From positions 715,402-779,401 of the forward strand of contig SAXG01000021.1 of assembly GCA_012932865.1 (NCBI GenBank): a DNA stretch of 64,000 nt, read 5' to 3'. Position 1 is the stretch's first letter; every line of letters starts with the position of its first letter. This DNA is from Amylostereum areolatum. Its lineage: Eukaryota; Basidiomycota; Agaricomycetes; Russulales; Stereaceae. The position numbers and the translations under genes were made by a program. Positions 48,447 through 61,909 of this stretch are shown here, piece after piece. The notes below the pieces were generated by a model. The model was not told where the DNA came from and ran no database searches. It worked only from the letters and a program-made list of their open reading frames with translations.

Positions 48447-51252
48447 TTACAGTGTCCGTTTTATCTCTTTCCAGTACTGCTCCTGCTCTGTCCCACGCAA
48501 AACCTTCCCCACGGCTGCGTCCAATCGTGCCCGTGTATCGTCTGCGGACAAAGCGCACAGGGTGACCGCAACGTCCAGTGCAAGCCGACGCAGTGCGACG
48601 CTGTTAATCTTCGAGAAAGGGCCTGGGACATCGCCTCGGGAGGGGTGCGTCGTTGTGAAGAACGGGATAAGGCGTGTGACGAGTTGGTCTGCAAGCTGTG
48701 GGCAAAGTAAGTTGAGTCGCACAAGTCATGTGCTAGGGGAGTACCTTGGATGTCGTGAGCGATGAGCGTCGCTGGAACAGTCGAAGGAGAAAATATAAGA
48801 TCGTCTGAAGGCGGGGGGTCAGCTGGCACTACACCAGCAAGTATACAATGAAATTACTTCGGAAGTAGGAATATTGTTGCCGCCCATCTCCCAAAGAGTT
48901 TTAGGCATATGGAGGACCCATTGTTCGAACTTCTCTGTATCGCCCGCGCTCTTGGCGAGAGTGAATCCGCCGGCGTACGTCACATCCGTCTCGAGCTGTA
49001 ACTGCGTTTCAGCCGAGTTGCACGAGAATCATGTCCAAGGAAACGCACCAAGACAAGGCGGGCGATGAATTCCACGGTTGAACGCTTGACTGCCGAAGTA
49101 GAGGACGCGCGCATCGCATGCTCCAGAGTGGCGTACAGGACCTCTGAGGAGGTTTCCGGATCCGCTTCTGCGTTGGGACCATTGCCGCTGAGTAGAGCCC
49201 ACAGCGTGGGCAACAACGCAGCATACGTTTGCGCGGAGATGTGCCGTAGCAGGGCAAAGGAGGTTGACGGTTCCCCGGCCAGGAGACGGACGACGTACTC
49301 ACTCACGCGAGATATCTGCACGGGTAGTGCCTGCTCCCTTCGCGAGCGTTTCACTGGAATAGTAGCAGTCTTATTTTTGGAGGCCAGAGAGACGAGTGAT
49401 GTCAGCTCGCATACAGCCAGGTTTAGACCTTCAAACGCTTGTTCTAACTGCAGAGACGTCAGGGAAGGTGTGGGCCTAAAGTCTGGGTATGCACACCTTG
49501 ACGTCGCGTTTGTTGACCCCGTTGGGTTGAAAGGGGAAGTGTATGGTCATGTGTCCGAGGATGGTTTGGAGGTCTTCGAGTGCGGGGCCTACGGTAGAGG
49601 CGATCTGCGAATAGATCGATAAGTATACATAGGAGACGGTGAAGGATGCACTCGAACTTCTGGTCGCTGGAACAGAGCGCTGTATATATTACGGTATATA
49701 TCTGTGACGGCGATCACGACACCAAGTTCCGGGTCTGGAGGGGCTGAACTTGGAGAGAATACCGCAGGAGCGCAGTCGAGGAAGGCGGAGAGAAGGACAG
49801 GGTGCAAGGTGCGTGCGAGTTTCTGCAATAGAAGATGGATGACATTTGCGATCGCTCATACGTGAAACGCACATACGATGTCATATACTGTGTAAGACTT
49901 TTCTTCCGTGGTCGTTAAAGCTGTAATATCCGATATATTTTGTAAGGACCAACACGGCTGGGGTTCGATATCTGCAGTAAGGTCAGCGATAAAAATGTCA
50001 CCGTCAACGCCTGCCTCAGATTCGACTTGTGATTTCCATTGGCGAAGAGGGTTTGGATTTTCCGAACGTGGGCGCAAAAGCGCGTCAAATGTTTGGAATG
50101 CTTCAGGAGAGGAGAATGCCGGGGCGAAGTACCACGTGGGAATGCCGGGTTGGGAAGTTGAAGCTTCGCTATTGGAGTCTTGCGCTATGGCTACGCGAAT
50201 GAATTTCGAAAGGGATTGTAGGACCACTCTCTTGGACTAGAAACTATAAGTGATGTGGTCTTCGAACCTACGCGTGATGACGTACAGCTGTCGAGAGTAC
50301 GACACTTGCAGTGGATGTTGCCTTCACAGGTCCTGTATCTGTAAACAAATGACCACATGTCAGGGAGGGGAAGAGGAACAACATACCACCGTCTTCCCCG
50401 AACTTGGTCCCAGCACTGAGGATGCTGAGATAGCCCTCGAGTACACGTCTACCGTGGCCTCCCTTTCCGTCTCGCCATCCTTCTACAACAACCGCAGGGA
50501 CAATGTCCAGAAAAAGATCCAGAAATCGTACGGCATCGATTTCTATCTCTGGGAAGATGTGCGTTTGGGCAGAAGTGGTGAAAAGCAGCAGCATCGGTGT
50601 ATGCGGAGTCAAGTTCGACTAAGGATCGTCTATATCAGAACGAAGGGAACATGTGGGGGGAAGGGGGAGGGGGTCAACATACCTTCGGTATAAGAGGAAG
50701 AATCCACGAGAAGAATGAGAGGAGTGCTTTTCGCACACTGGCCTCCTACATTGCACGCTAATTAGTCAGGTACGTAGTAAGTGGACGGCTTCGTACTTCA
50801 TCGCCGATAAGTCGAACACAAGCGCCGAAGAGTGTTGTAAGTGACGGCTCTATGAGAGAAGGGTGGAATTCCAGCAACTCCCGTAGGCCAAGGAGGGCAT
50901 CTGCATCCACGAGTGAGCTGAAAGAAACTAGATCGCACAAAACACCGTACCTCGCCTGGTTCCGGGGCTGTAGTGCTTCAAATGAGCGATGAGATCGTCG
51001 AAAGTGAGTTTGCGCTTGGTTGTGGGCGCAGCGTCATCTTTCTGTGAGGCGATACTTTGGCTAGGAAGAGCGATAGCTGGGTGCTGTCGTCCATCACTCT
51101 CAAAGCGAAATGGGAGGAGAAAATGACTGACATCGGGCTTTGAAGGATGTATCGATCTGGTTCGTTGGGAGTTTCTTGCCCTTTCCGAGTTTGAGTTTCG
51201 CTTTTGAAAAGTCCGCCGCCTTTTCTTTCTTCTTTCTTGTCGCTTTTGCCAT
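48447..51252 (-). CDS. ipi1: Ipi1/Tex10-type pre-rRNA processing protein
   Basis: This is a multi-exon minus-strand gene starting MAKATRKKKEKAADFSKAK and continuing LKLGKGKKLPTNQIDTSFKAR, the family's N-terminal signature. After introns come SIALPSQSIASQKDD, RKLTFDDLIAHLKHYSPGTR, LGLRELLEFHPSLIEP and further HEAT-like helices (ILRFLDLFLDIVP-type, then EPSTSFALLRHISAQTYAAL). The C-terminus LLCPQLADQLVTRLIPFF ends with YWKEIKRTL at the stop at 48447. Ipi1 works with Rix1 and Ipi3 in maturation of the 60S ribosomal subunit (ITS2 removal) in the nucleolus and nucleoplasm. The gene is tail to tail with cdc5 (237 bp apart) and divergent from the Sds3-like gene. I did not resolve every exon boundary. 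Confidence 0.85.
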
Positions 51253-51447
51253 GGCTGTTGCGGTCGAGAACGTCGAGAACGAGGAGGGAGGGAGGAAGAC
51301 AAACCGGGCCGACGGGCGGCTAGGATCGGAGATCTGTTCTGTTAGGGCGTCAAGGTGAGGGACCGCGAGCCGGTTCTCCCATTGTTTGTTTCCTTGCTCG
51401 TCCCCCGCCCCCCGCCTTCGTCTCCATCTTCCTCGTCGTCACAGACG
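51253..51447. promoter_or_regulatory. Bidirectional promoter, ipi1 / Sds3-like
   Basis: Only 195 bp separate the two divergent ATGs (51252 minus, 51448 plus). Promoter elements and both 5' leaders must fit here. No TATA box is evident. Confidence 0.6.
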
Positions 51448-54400
51448 ATGACCTCAAAACCCCCTTCAACGGCCTCCTCGGGTCCCCTCAGCTCTCCATC
51501 GCCCTCCCCTTCGCCTCCTCCCGATGACCGTCCCTTCCCCCGAACACTCCTCCCCCCCCAGCCCAAACGCCATATGCCTCTCGACACCAGCTCAGAGCTC
51601 TCAGAGCTCACAGACGAAGAGCAGGACACGGAAAAAGGTGCCACCTCAGGTACAAAATCCTTTTCCAACACCCCCTACCGCCGCGGCGACATCGAAGCCT
51701 GGCCGCCATCCGACCCCGACTCCCCCAAACCGGGCGTTGACTCCGACTCTGCGCCCAAACCCTCCTCATCCAAGCCCATGTCGCGCTTCAAGTCCCCTCT
51801 ATCTTCCCGCCGCGACTCGCGCATGACGTCCACCGAACCGGAATCACCCCCCAAATCTTCATCGTCCTCCTCGCGTCGTGGCAAGAAACGCCGTAGTCTC
51901 GTGCCCGAACCCATGTGGGATTGGGCTTACAAGGAGAAGGAAAGGGCCGCAAGGAAGAACGGCGCAGACAAGGACAAATCAAGCGATAGCTCTACCCCCG
52001 TCCTCGACAAGCCACCCGGCGACCTCACCGGATCTCCTCTTGACCTCGTCGACGAAGAGTTGACTAAGGACAAGGAGGTGAGCATCGAGCTGGAGGAGGA
52101 GGAAGAGGAGGAGGAGGAGGAGGAGATTCCTGACCCTCCTAAAGCAATGGAAGAAGAAGAAGACGAGGACGAAGATCCAGGCCACACCGGCAAACGCGTC
52201 CCCAAGCCACTCCCGCCTGTGTTAATCAACAATATCAAACCCGACGTTGCAGACATGGATGTCGATCCTCAAGAAGACGAAGCCACCCTCAGCGCCGAAG
52301 AACGCGACGTCGATGATGACGTCGAGTCAGAGGCCGACCAGGAAGACGCGGATGTGACCATGTCAATAGCAGCAGCAAGCCCTCCACCCGCCCCGGCTGT
52401 ACTTCCCCGACCATCCCTCGGCATGTCGGACGACGAGGACGGACCCGCCGAGGATGACGAGAACGAAACTGCATCCGAAGCTGAAGATCCAGAACCAGAC
52501 CCCGTCATCGCCGCCGCGGAAGCGCTCATGGACATGCCTCGCGAGATCGAGCCCAAGGCCGACGCAACTGCACCTTCCCCTGCCATCGTGAAACCTGTCG
52601 CGGCCGCTGCCGCTGCGTCCTCGATCATGGCAGGCTCGTCCGTCATGGAACCCGAGGAAGCGGCCTCTCCCACGAGCTCAGCCTCTTCCTCTCGCTCAAC
52701 ATCCCCAATCCTTGCACCCAAACCCTCACTCTTGAACTCGAAACCCAAGCTCAATGGCGAAGGTGCACATGTATCGCCAATAGACACCGTTGAACCTGCC
52801 GCGGATGAAGAGGGCGACGACGAGAAGGACATGGACGTCGATGATGCAGACATGGAAATCGAGAACGACTCAGACCTTCAGCCTGCGCACCGTGCTGAGG
52901 CACTGGATGAACTGGCAAAGATTGAACTAAAATTCGCGTTGCTACGCGAACGTTCCTACGTCGAGAAGATGGGGCAGCTTGCTTGGGAGGAAGGCCTCGT
53001 GAATGAAGGTATGCTAAATCTTGTCTCCTCGAGTTACATATCTGAGGCTCCTGCTGCAGGTATGCACCCGGAGATGCTGCATCTACATGCAGAGCTATCG
53101 AAACGGCGAGACAAGCGTATCGAACTCGCAGAGAAAAGGAGGAGCTATGAGATCGTCAGTATCGGCAAGCGTCGTCGCGCAGGCGAGACGATCACTTGGA
53201 CGACCTGGCTGGTGAGCACACTATCTTTCTCGCATTGAACATTCGTCTCAAAAGACCTTTCAGCATGCGCGCGATGATCTTCAAACTGAGATGATCGCGG
53301 AGACCAATCGCAAAAGACGAAAACTGGAACGTGAAAGGAGGGCCGCAGATCGACCCCAGCCTGGTACGTTTCCCGTATTTATATATCCGCATACACTCAA
53401 CGTCTCCTGTTATGGATGCTTAGTTCGACGGATACCTAGCTACCAGCCAGAAATTCCCGTGCCGCCTACCCTTCGCGATCTCGTTCACAGGAATCCTTTC
53501 CTACGGGCACCTTCTGGTCATTCGTCTCGCAAACCCCGAGCAACTCTAGTATCGCATGCCCATCCTCAATTACCCGCCCTTGACCAAAACGAAATCACAA
53601 GCGATCTCGACTACCTCCTAGCCCATCGACGGTCCTACGAACCGCCACGACAGTACGACGTGCCATATTCCGGTATGGGCATGGGCATGGAGCCCGCCTA
53701 CCCACGCGGACAACAGCTTCCAGGATTCGGGATGGCTGGCGTTTCCGGAGGCAGTCGATCGCGTCATGAAATGGCAATAACGCCTCTTGAGCAGGAGCTC
53801 ATGGCTGGTCCTGCGATGGGTATCCCGGGAATGGGGTATCAAACCATGAGCAGGGAGATCTCTCCTGTGCACATCGGCCCTTCTCCTGGGGCAAAGATCA
53901 ATGGGTGGCCAGCTGGCGGCCAACAGGGCAGAGAATGGAACGGGGGATCAGGACGGCGAGAGGAAGAGCCATATAGGGAGCGCGAGGCACACGAACGAGA
54001 GAGAGAGCGTGGAATTTCGTTGGGTAGGCCGAGCGAGCGCGATGGGCATTTCGAGCTGGAGAGGACACGGGACAGGAGACGCGATCGACACGACCGCGAG
54101 TTCGATCGAGAGCGAGAATTGCAGCTTGGATATCCTCAAGCACCTGGTCCCTCGACTTCTATTAGGCTTGTGCATGCCGGTCCCGTACAAGCCGCTCCTC
54201 ACGCACACCACCACCACGTCCACCACCACCATCACCATCATCACAATGGCGCCAACGGCCCTGCCCCGCTGTCTACTTCCCACATGGGTCACGCCTCGCA
54301 ACCGCACACCAACGGCACCTTACCCATGTCTCCTCTCAACCCAAACCCCCACTCGCACGCACCTTCACCACGTCGCGATGCGGAGAGCGGACGTCCCGCA

Positions 54401-55171
54401 TCTCGCTCAGGTCCCTCGACAACGGAGGTTATCACACTCTCTCCCGCAACCTCGCGGCACGTCCCGAACAGCCACCCGGCCCCCCACTGGCGCGCCGACG
54501 AGCGTGACCGCGAACGAGAGCTGCCCCCTTCTACCTCCCCTCGCTCGACGCGTGACCGCGAACGTGGCCGGCCTGTAAACGGTCAACCGCCCCTTGCCCC
54601 GCACGAACGAATTATGACTCCATTTGGAGTCCACTCGCAGGTACCCTCTGGTTCCGCGTTCCCACCTGGTCCCTCCTCCGCTGCCGCTGCTCAACAAAGT
54701 CGCGGACCTTCACGGCGCGGTTCGTTCAGCACCGACGGGCCGACGCCACATCTCATGGGTGGCCGATCGTCAGGCCAGACCACGAATGGTGTGGGTCCAC
54801 CGCCGTCGATGCTACACTCGCCCTCGCGACAACCGATGACGATGTCCCCGCCCCGCACCACGACGCGTCTCCCGCCTCCCAGTCCTAGCGGATCGCTCCC
54901 GCCCCTCAACTCGTTGCGCTCCCCTCGATCGGCGTACCCTGTGTCAGGGGATCTTGTGAAGATCCCACCGATCAGCCCGTCGGGCCCAGGGAGGAAGGAG
55001 ATGTTGACACTGGGTGATCGCGATGGGCTGAGCTCGAGGTTGCCGTCGCCGCCATTCACAGGGCGATTGCCCCCGCCACCATCAAGTTTGGGAAGTCAGG
55101 ATATGGGGGCCCCTCCCCCGCCGAGTATGATGGGGATGGGAGTGTCAGTGGGCTCGGGTGATGTGTCGTGA
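51448..55171 (+). CDS. Sds3/Dep1-like subunit of a histone deacetylase complex
   Basis: Four exons (51448-53008, 53060-53211, 53264-53363, 53424-55171) give 1186 residues in frame. The Sds3-like domain lies around residues 490-570: ALDELAKIELKFALLRERSY, KMGQLAWEEGLVNEGMHPEM and HAELSKRRDKRIELAEKRRS. This coiled region scaffolds Rpd3L/Sin3-type histone deacetylase complexes. The N-terminal part is serine/proline-rich, then strongly acidic (a near-continuous Glu run around residue 215). The C-terminal half holds RERE-rich and basic stretches, a histidine-rich tract (15 or so His within 54208-54245) and proline-rich sequence. I chose the ATG at 51448 (MTSKPPSTAS). The longer upstream frame lacks an ATG. 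The protein is far larger than yeast Sds3 (about 330), mostly because of low-complexity extensions. Confidence 0.85.
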
Positions 55172-55520
55172 GCGAACACGAACATATTGTGTGGGACGGT
55201 GGAGGTCTTTGTTGGTTATATATTGTCAGCTATTTGCCCGGATTGTATAATCGGTTCTTGTTGTCTAATGTGAATGTGGGTTTTGCCTCGCGCGGCCAGC
55301 CTATGTATGAGCCAGAGTAGTTTTCCATCGCGGGAAGCTGTGGGGGGATCCATTTGGTGGTCGTCTGAGTCCTGGACAGTGGACTCCTGAGTCCTGACTT
55401 TACCTTGGATCTTGTCACCTTGGAGGCTTGGACCTTGGACGGTGGACCACTGGACCTTCACCTGACACCAGGTCACCTGGAGCTTGAGAAAAGAAAGAAA
55501 AAAAGTGCAGCAAAAAAAGT
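55172..55520. other. Intergenic with degenerate ACCTTGGA repeats and a pol III terminator
   Basis: ACCTTGGA occurs three times in about 45 bp near 55400-55445 amid related TTGGAC/TGGACC words. An A7 run at 55514-55520 is the T-run terminator for the tRNA on the minus strand. No protein gene is present. Confidence 0.5.
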
Positions 55521-55607
55521 GCCCACTGGCTGGATTGAACAACCGACCTCACCATGATGATTACGTAAGCATACGAGTGGCGCGCTCTACTACTGAGCTA
55601 AGTGGGC
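55521..55607 (-). tRNA. tRNA-Thr (anticodon CGT) with a 16-nt intron
   Basis: On the minus strand the 7-bp acceptor GCCCACT pairs with AGTGGGC. The D arm is GCTC-AGTAGTA-GAGC, the anticodon stem is CGCCA/TGGTG, and the loop begins CTCGTA (anticodon CGT at 34-36). An intron of 16 nt follows position 37. The T arm GGTTG-TTCAATC-CAGCC holds the B box. The mature length is 71 before CCA addition. T-runs follow directly downstream. Confidence 0.9.
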
Positions 55608-56100
55608 TTTCTGAGTAATTACAGATAGTGTGCTATGATAGCTCTGGGGCTAGTGACTTTCCCTTGCTTTTCGTCGCATGCATCCCTCTCAGCCTACCCC
55701 TGTATGGCTATGATGACCCCAAGCTGATTGGGACGACGTATTCTATCTCTTTATTCCCAACTTCTCACCTCAAGTCGTGCTGGTGCTAAATTGCCAATGC
55801 CATTGTGTCGGTGTGTGCTCAGCAGGCCTGCTTTCTATTCAGCAGAAGTGGGCTGACAGAGGTTAAACCGAAAATAGCCCTGACCCACTCAATGGATGAA
55901 AATCGCTACAATTACTTACATGGAATCAGAGCAGCTGTCTTCTCAGCGATCCACGGCCGCCACGCACGGTGTGGGTTCTGGTCTCATGACGTATGTTTGT
56001 AAGTTACAAGCAGTTATAAAGCGATTTGTATATATAGCCCGCCGTCGATAACGTGTTTTCTCATCGCCCTTCACTCCTCCCCAGCATCCTAGCCTGAGCC
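55608..56100. other. Intergenic
   Basis: This is the promoter side of the aldo-keto reductase gene. No further gene is seen. Confidence 0.5.
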
Positions 56101-57651
<1,551 letters not shown>

Positions 57652-57890
57652 ATGGTCTTGGGGGTCGTAAGTGAAGGGGACGAAGAAGAAAAGGCCACGA
57701 GTGAATATGCTTGGGATGTGCTGCCGAAGATTTGATACGACCTCGATTTGTACCGGAACTAGCAAGGAGTCGGGTATAGCGTTCGAACGAATCCTGCTGC
57801 AGCTATGTTGTACCCTGTGTATATGATATTGGCGCCACAGTACGTTGCAAATGATACAAAGGGGTCGTGGGAAATATGGAGGTTTAGTGA
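57652..57890. other. 3' flank of the aldo-keto reductase gene
   Basis: This is short spacer up to the left inverted repeat. No gene is present. Confidence 0.4.
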
Positions 57891-58084
57891 TTATTGCTTT
57901 TTGCAAAGATCTTGGCGCGGCCTGGTTTTTCTCGCGCGCGCGCGCGCGAGCGAGAGCTCAAGTATATATACGAGTATTTTTATATCTCGGGATCTAAGCA
58001 ACGGGGACGCAAGGGGACAATTGGGGCGTGTTTAGGTCGTAAATACGAAGAGAATGGTGTAAAGATATCACGGAAATCCATGCA
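57891..58084 (+). repeat. Left arm of a 194-bp inverted repeat
   Basis: It begins TTATTGCTTTTTGCAAAG and ends with CGGAAATCCATGCA. It matches the reverse complement of 58847-59040 with only a handful of differences. It contains an alternating CG tract (about 57938-57951) followed by TATATATAC. There is no coding content. Confidence 0.9.
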
Positions 58085-58846
58085 AGAATGGGCTGTAAAA
58101 ATCATTTGGCCTTTTAGTTGCTCTTCAACTTTGTCCCCGCCTCTGGCGGGCCTCTAACGACCTAGATTGAATATTGGAGCCAGATATTATCGTTTGGAGA
58201 GGTTTGGAGTGTGCTGCTAGTATGCATTGTGAGTATGGACACCGCGGATGGGTGTAGCGAGACAACAGACTCGGGAACGGGGTGTCGCCGCGTGAATTGT
58301 GTGAGCGCGTGAACTTGGCTGATGCCAATTGAACCTTCCGTACTCCCACCACCCCCTGCCCCCGCCGCAAAACCTCTGGCGTCTCCGTTTACCCACTCTA
58401 TCATCCCAGACCAAGGAATAGTACCCGCCACACACAAGTTGAGTAGAGTACATATGTGATGGGCTGGTAGCAACGGACGAGATTGAGGGATCCAATCCAC
58501 TGGCATTTGGTGAGCATGTCATACTCTTTCCATTCCACATATCCTCCCTCTCAACTTCGTCTGAAATCACTTCGTTTTGTAATTGAATTCGCTTCCTTCT
58601 CATCCAACCTGTTTTTTCTAGGTCTTATCATTACTCTACCTCGACATACTACATGAGAAACCTACACCCTCGTGGTGCCGCGTCCCCCAATGTTCCCCTT
58701 CAAGTTTCACCTACAATGCTTGTCCTCACCCGTCGTCTTTACTTCCTAGAAGATATATCTCCAGTCCATCAGTTGCCCCGGGCCATTGGAGTTCATGAGA
58801 GTGTTGGAAGGGGCTAGAAAGTGAGAGTGATTTCTGGTACTTGTCC
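58085..58846. other. Spacer between the inverted repeats
   Basis: This 762-bp stretch has no transposase-like frame. Open frames on the minus strand (58162-58603) are not convincing. Confidence 0.45.
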
Positions 58847-59040
58847 TGCATGTATTTCCGTGATATATCTACACCATTCTCTTCGTATTTACGACCTGAA
58901 CACACCCCAATTGTCCCATTGTGTCCCCGTTGCTTAGATCCCGAGATATAAAAATACTCGTATATATACTTGAGCTCTCGCTCGCGCGCGCGCGCGCGAG
59001 AAAAACCGGGCCGCGCCAAGATCTTTGCAAAAAGCAATAA
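58847..59040 (-). repeat. Right arm of the 194-bp inverted repeat
   Basis: This is the reverse complement of the left arm, with the same alternating CG tract (58983-58998) and the same outer end (…GCAAAAAGCAATAA). The outer flanks of the two arms show no obvious target duplication. Confidence 0.9.
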
Positions 59041-59239
59041 GAGGCTCCCAGTCGAACTTGCTTCACGCCGAGCATCCAACACTCTATTACGAGGACTGTC
59101 AGGCAATAGACAGCCCTCTTCCTCACTCTACTCCCGCCCGCAAGCACTATCTGGGTCGTTCACTCCTTTATCACTGTCATTCACTCGTTCCCTTACTACC
59201 GACCGCCCATCTACCCTCTTCCCGGCGATCTCGCCGTTG

Positions 59240-60716
59240 ATGAACCTTCACGCCGCCACACACATCCTCCTTTTGCTTCAGAGCGTCGTTGGTCGTACTC
59301 TGTACCCGGCGGGCATCGTTCTGGTATGCCAAATCAACATACCCGTTCTAATGATCCATGCTTACCTAGAAGCGATTCCAGGTGCATTCTCTACAACTGA
59401 TCCAACGTTGTATCCTCAAGATCTTCAAACAAGCTCGGCAGGAACTCCTACTCGCCGCCCCTCCCGCCGCCAAAACCCTCGCCTTTGCATCTCTGGGCGT
59501 TGGTATTTCCGTTTTTGAATACGCATACATGTGTGCCCTCAACGACATCCCTACCATGGTCCTTCCGGAATTCTTCATGCCTGGCGGTTACAACGACGGT
59601 GGTATCCTCGCTCTCGCCTCTGAGACTGAATCGCTTGTCCTTGGATCTGCTGGCCCTCTGATGACAGATGTTTCTATCGAGAAGGACAGTACACCAGTTG
59701 CACAACAAGACGAAGACGATACACTCGCGGTCACCGAAGAAAACGTCCCCTCGCCTCAACTCTCTAGTAGTGGCTCTCCGTCGAAAGTCGCCTCAAACGC
59801 TGACGCTGCCATCACGGACGGTCCTGCTTCTTTCATCAATGCCTCTGTACTGGTTTCGACCATGAATCCCGCGGCGGAGCCCTTTGCACCATCACTGGCA
59901 CTGCGCTCTTTTCCAGTCAACCCTCTTGTCGGATCGTTCTCCCCATGCGAATTACCTTCCATGGCCTCTTGTGATTCTTGCTTGGAGCACTCTCCTGCTG
60001 GAAATGACGGAACCTCTGTGGCGACCAGGAAGGCCTTTGTTATGCAATCGGACGTGCCACATCGTGCAATCGCTTCAGACGAACCATCCGAGGAAACAAC
60101 GACAAAGCGCACACTCAGCTCACCGCGAACCACAGAAGCGTGTGACGACCCATGTTGTTCAACCGCAGGGGCCTCTGTCCGCACTCGCGTTGCTACCCCG
60201 GGCAACAGTAACGAAGTCGACAATGTCACTGGCGTGATACCCGGGACAATAGGTGTATTCAGGGGTGCGCCGTATCTCAATCCAGACGCGGGACCATTCC
60301 TCCCCGTGCCACCGTATATCCCGGTCCTAAAGCCAGCTCCGGTCTCTGCGTCAAGTTTCATATATGCAACACCCTCTCCCTTTCCTCGTGGTTTTGCTCC
60401 GATGCTTTCCTCTCCAGTGCAATTCACCCATGTCGCCTCATCTCCTCCGAAATTCGCCCCCCCTCCAGCACCGGCACGAGTGTCAAATCCACATAGGCCC
60501 ATGCTTTTGAAATTGCGCCCCAGCGCCTGGTCATACTCGTCGGGGTCGTCCTCGGAATCCTCGCCTACTTCTATGAGTCCTCAAACACCTTTGGTCTCTC
60601 TTGCACCATGCGCCAAGATCGCACGTGCACCCGAACCTCTCGACTTCGAGTTTCCAGACGAATTCTCCCAGGCGGTGGTCGATTGGCTCGGCGAGTCGCA
60701 ACCCCTCGAGACATAA
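59240..60716 (+). CDS. Unknown Ser/Pro-rich protein with a hydrophobic N-terminus
   Basis: I do not recognise this protein. Two exons (59240-59323 and 59382-60716) give 472 residues starting MNLHAATHILLLLQSVVGRT. The N-terminal hundred residues are hydrophobic (a possible signal anchor at 5-25, then AKTLAFASLGVGISVFEYAY). The remainder is Ser/Pro/Ala-rich and probably disordered, with repeated VPPYIPVLKPAP- and SSPVQF-like stretches and an acidic end (LDFEFPDEFSQAVVDWLGES). The long second exon without stops, codon-like composition and a clean intron support it as a gene. It starts 200 bp from the right arm of the inverted repeat. Confidence 0.6.
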
Positions 60717-61909
60717 GGCGTTCCCGGTGCTCTCGTCGGTCGATATATCCAATTCAGCGATCAAGGTGGAGGCATGGCTCAATGGTAGTGCCTCTGGGCA
60801 TGCGGACCAGGAGGTGCTGTACTCGTCCGGTCCAGCTGGATTGCCTTGATCTGAGACGTTGAGTTGGGTCATTGTCTCTGTCGAGTTGACATCGTAGTAT
60901 ATCTCTTCAAGTATCACCTCTCAGGACATTGTCTTCCTACTATACCCCGAGATTTTGTTCATCGTTCCAGATTCATAAAACACTCGTTTATATGGATGAT
61001 TTCGCCGCAAGCACAACGCGCTTCCGAAGTAGGGCTGGCGACTCCCTCAGCCCATGGAAGTGTACATGAAAGGCATCTCTGTTGTCTCTTATTGCAGTTC
61101 TGTGTCGATGTACTTACTCTACTACTACTACTTAGCATTTTCTATGGCTCTCGGTCCAACCTCAGGCTACTAGTAACACTCGGGACTCGGAGTCGGGAGG
61201 AAAAGCTCCTAAACAACGTCGGGGGGGACACGTTGGTGCGAAATGTCTTCATCACGTCTTGGCATACATTCGTGGGCGCCAACTTTACCAGCGTTCTTTC
61301 AACCTTTACATAGTATAAATCTCTCCGGCGCCGGTGGCAAATTGCCTCAGACTCGGAGTCGGTGTGAGGCCCATGTGACTAATCGCGTCGTCCAGATGAG
61401 GAAAATCAAGACACGTCTCTTGGCTTTATCCCGGACATCTTTGCCACTGTTCAGATATGTGCACTCAAGGAGCTCGCGAACAATCTCATGGAATAAACAA
61501 TTCTTCCTCCATATGTTTCATGTTCCTCTCATTCTCGCTGACGCCTCGTGGTCCGTCAAAGCGTGTCACGGAGACGAGCAGTAGGTCCCCGACTTCTCGA
61601 TTAGTCGCGAACTTTCGGCCGGCGAAGCAACGTCAGCTCAGTGGCAAGCCATGACACTTTCCTAAGGTCGTTAGGGCGCATACGGTCGGACATATACACG
61701 GCCGTGCGTTTTACTTTGTCCTTTGGTGCGTACACGAGGCGCTCGCCCCATCACAACCAGAAGAACAATGGCGCATGGATAGTCTACATAAGAGCAGATC
61801 GACGGAGAAGCTTCCCCACTATCGTACTTTTCCATCCCCCCCGAAACTCGACAATAACTCCTCTTATTGTTTACGCCCTCCCCAACCACAGCCAACCACG
61901 CTGCACGTC
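60717..61909. other. Intergenic
   Basis: No gene is recognised. The word GACTCGGAGTCGG occurs twice (near 61187 and 61352). The second copy lies in a potential hairpin GCCTCA...TGAGGC. Confidence 0.45.

Noticed and set aside
52269..52853. 194-codon minus-strand frame rich in Ser
   Set aside because: It is antisense to the acidic part of the Sds3-like gene. GAG/GAA/GAT/GAC runs read as Ser-type codons on the other strand.
60760..60845. A-box-like GGCTCAATGGTAG suggesting a tRNA
   Set aside because: No B box with GGTTCRA is at the right distance, and the flanks do not form an acceptor stem.
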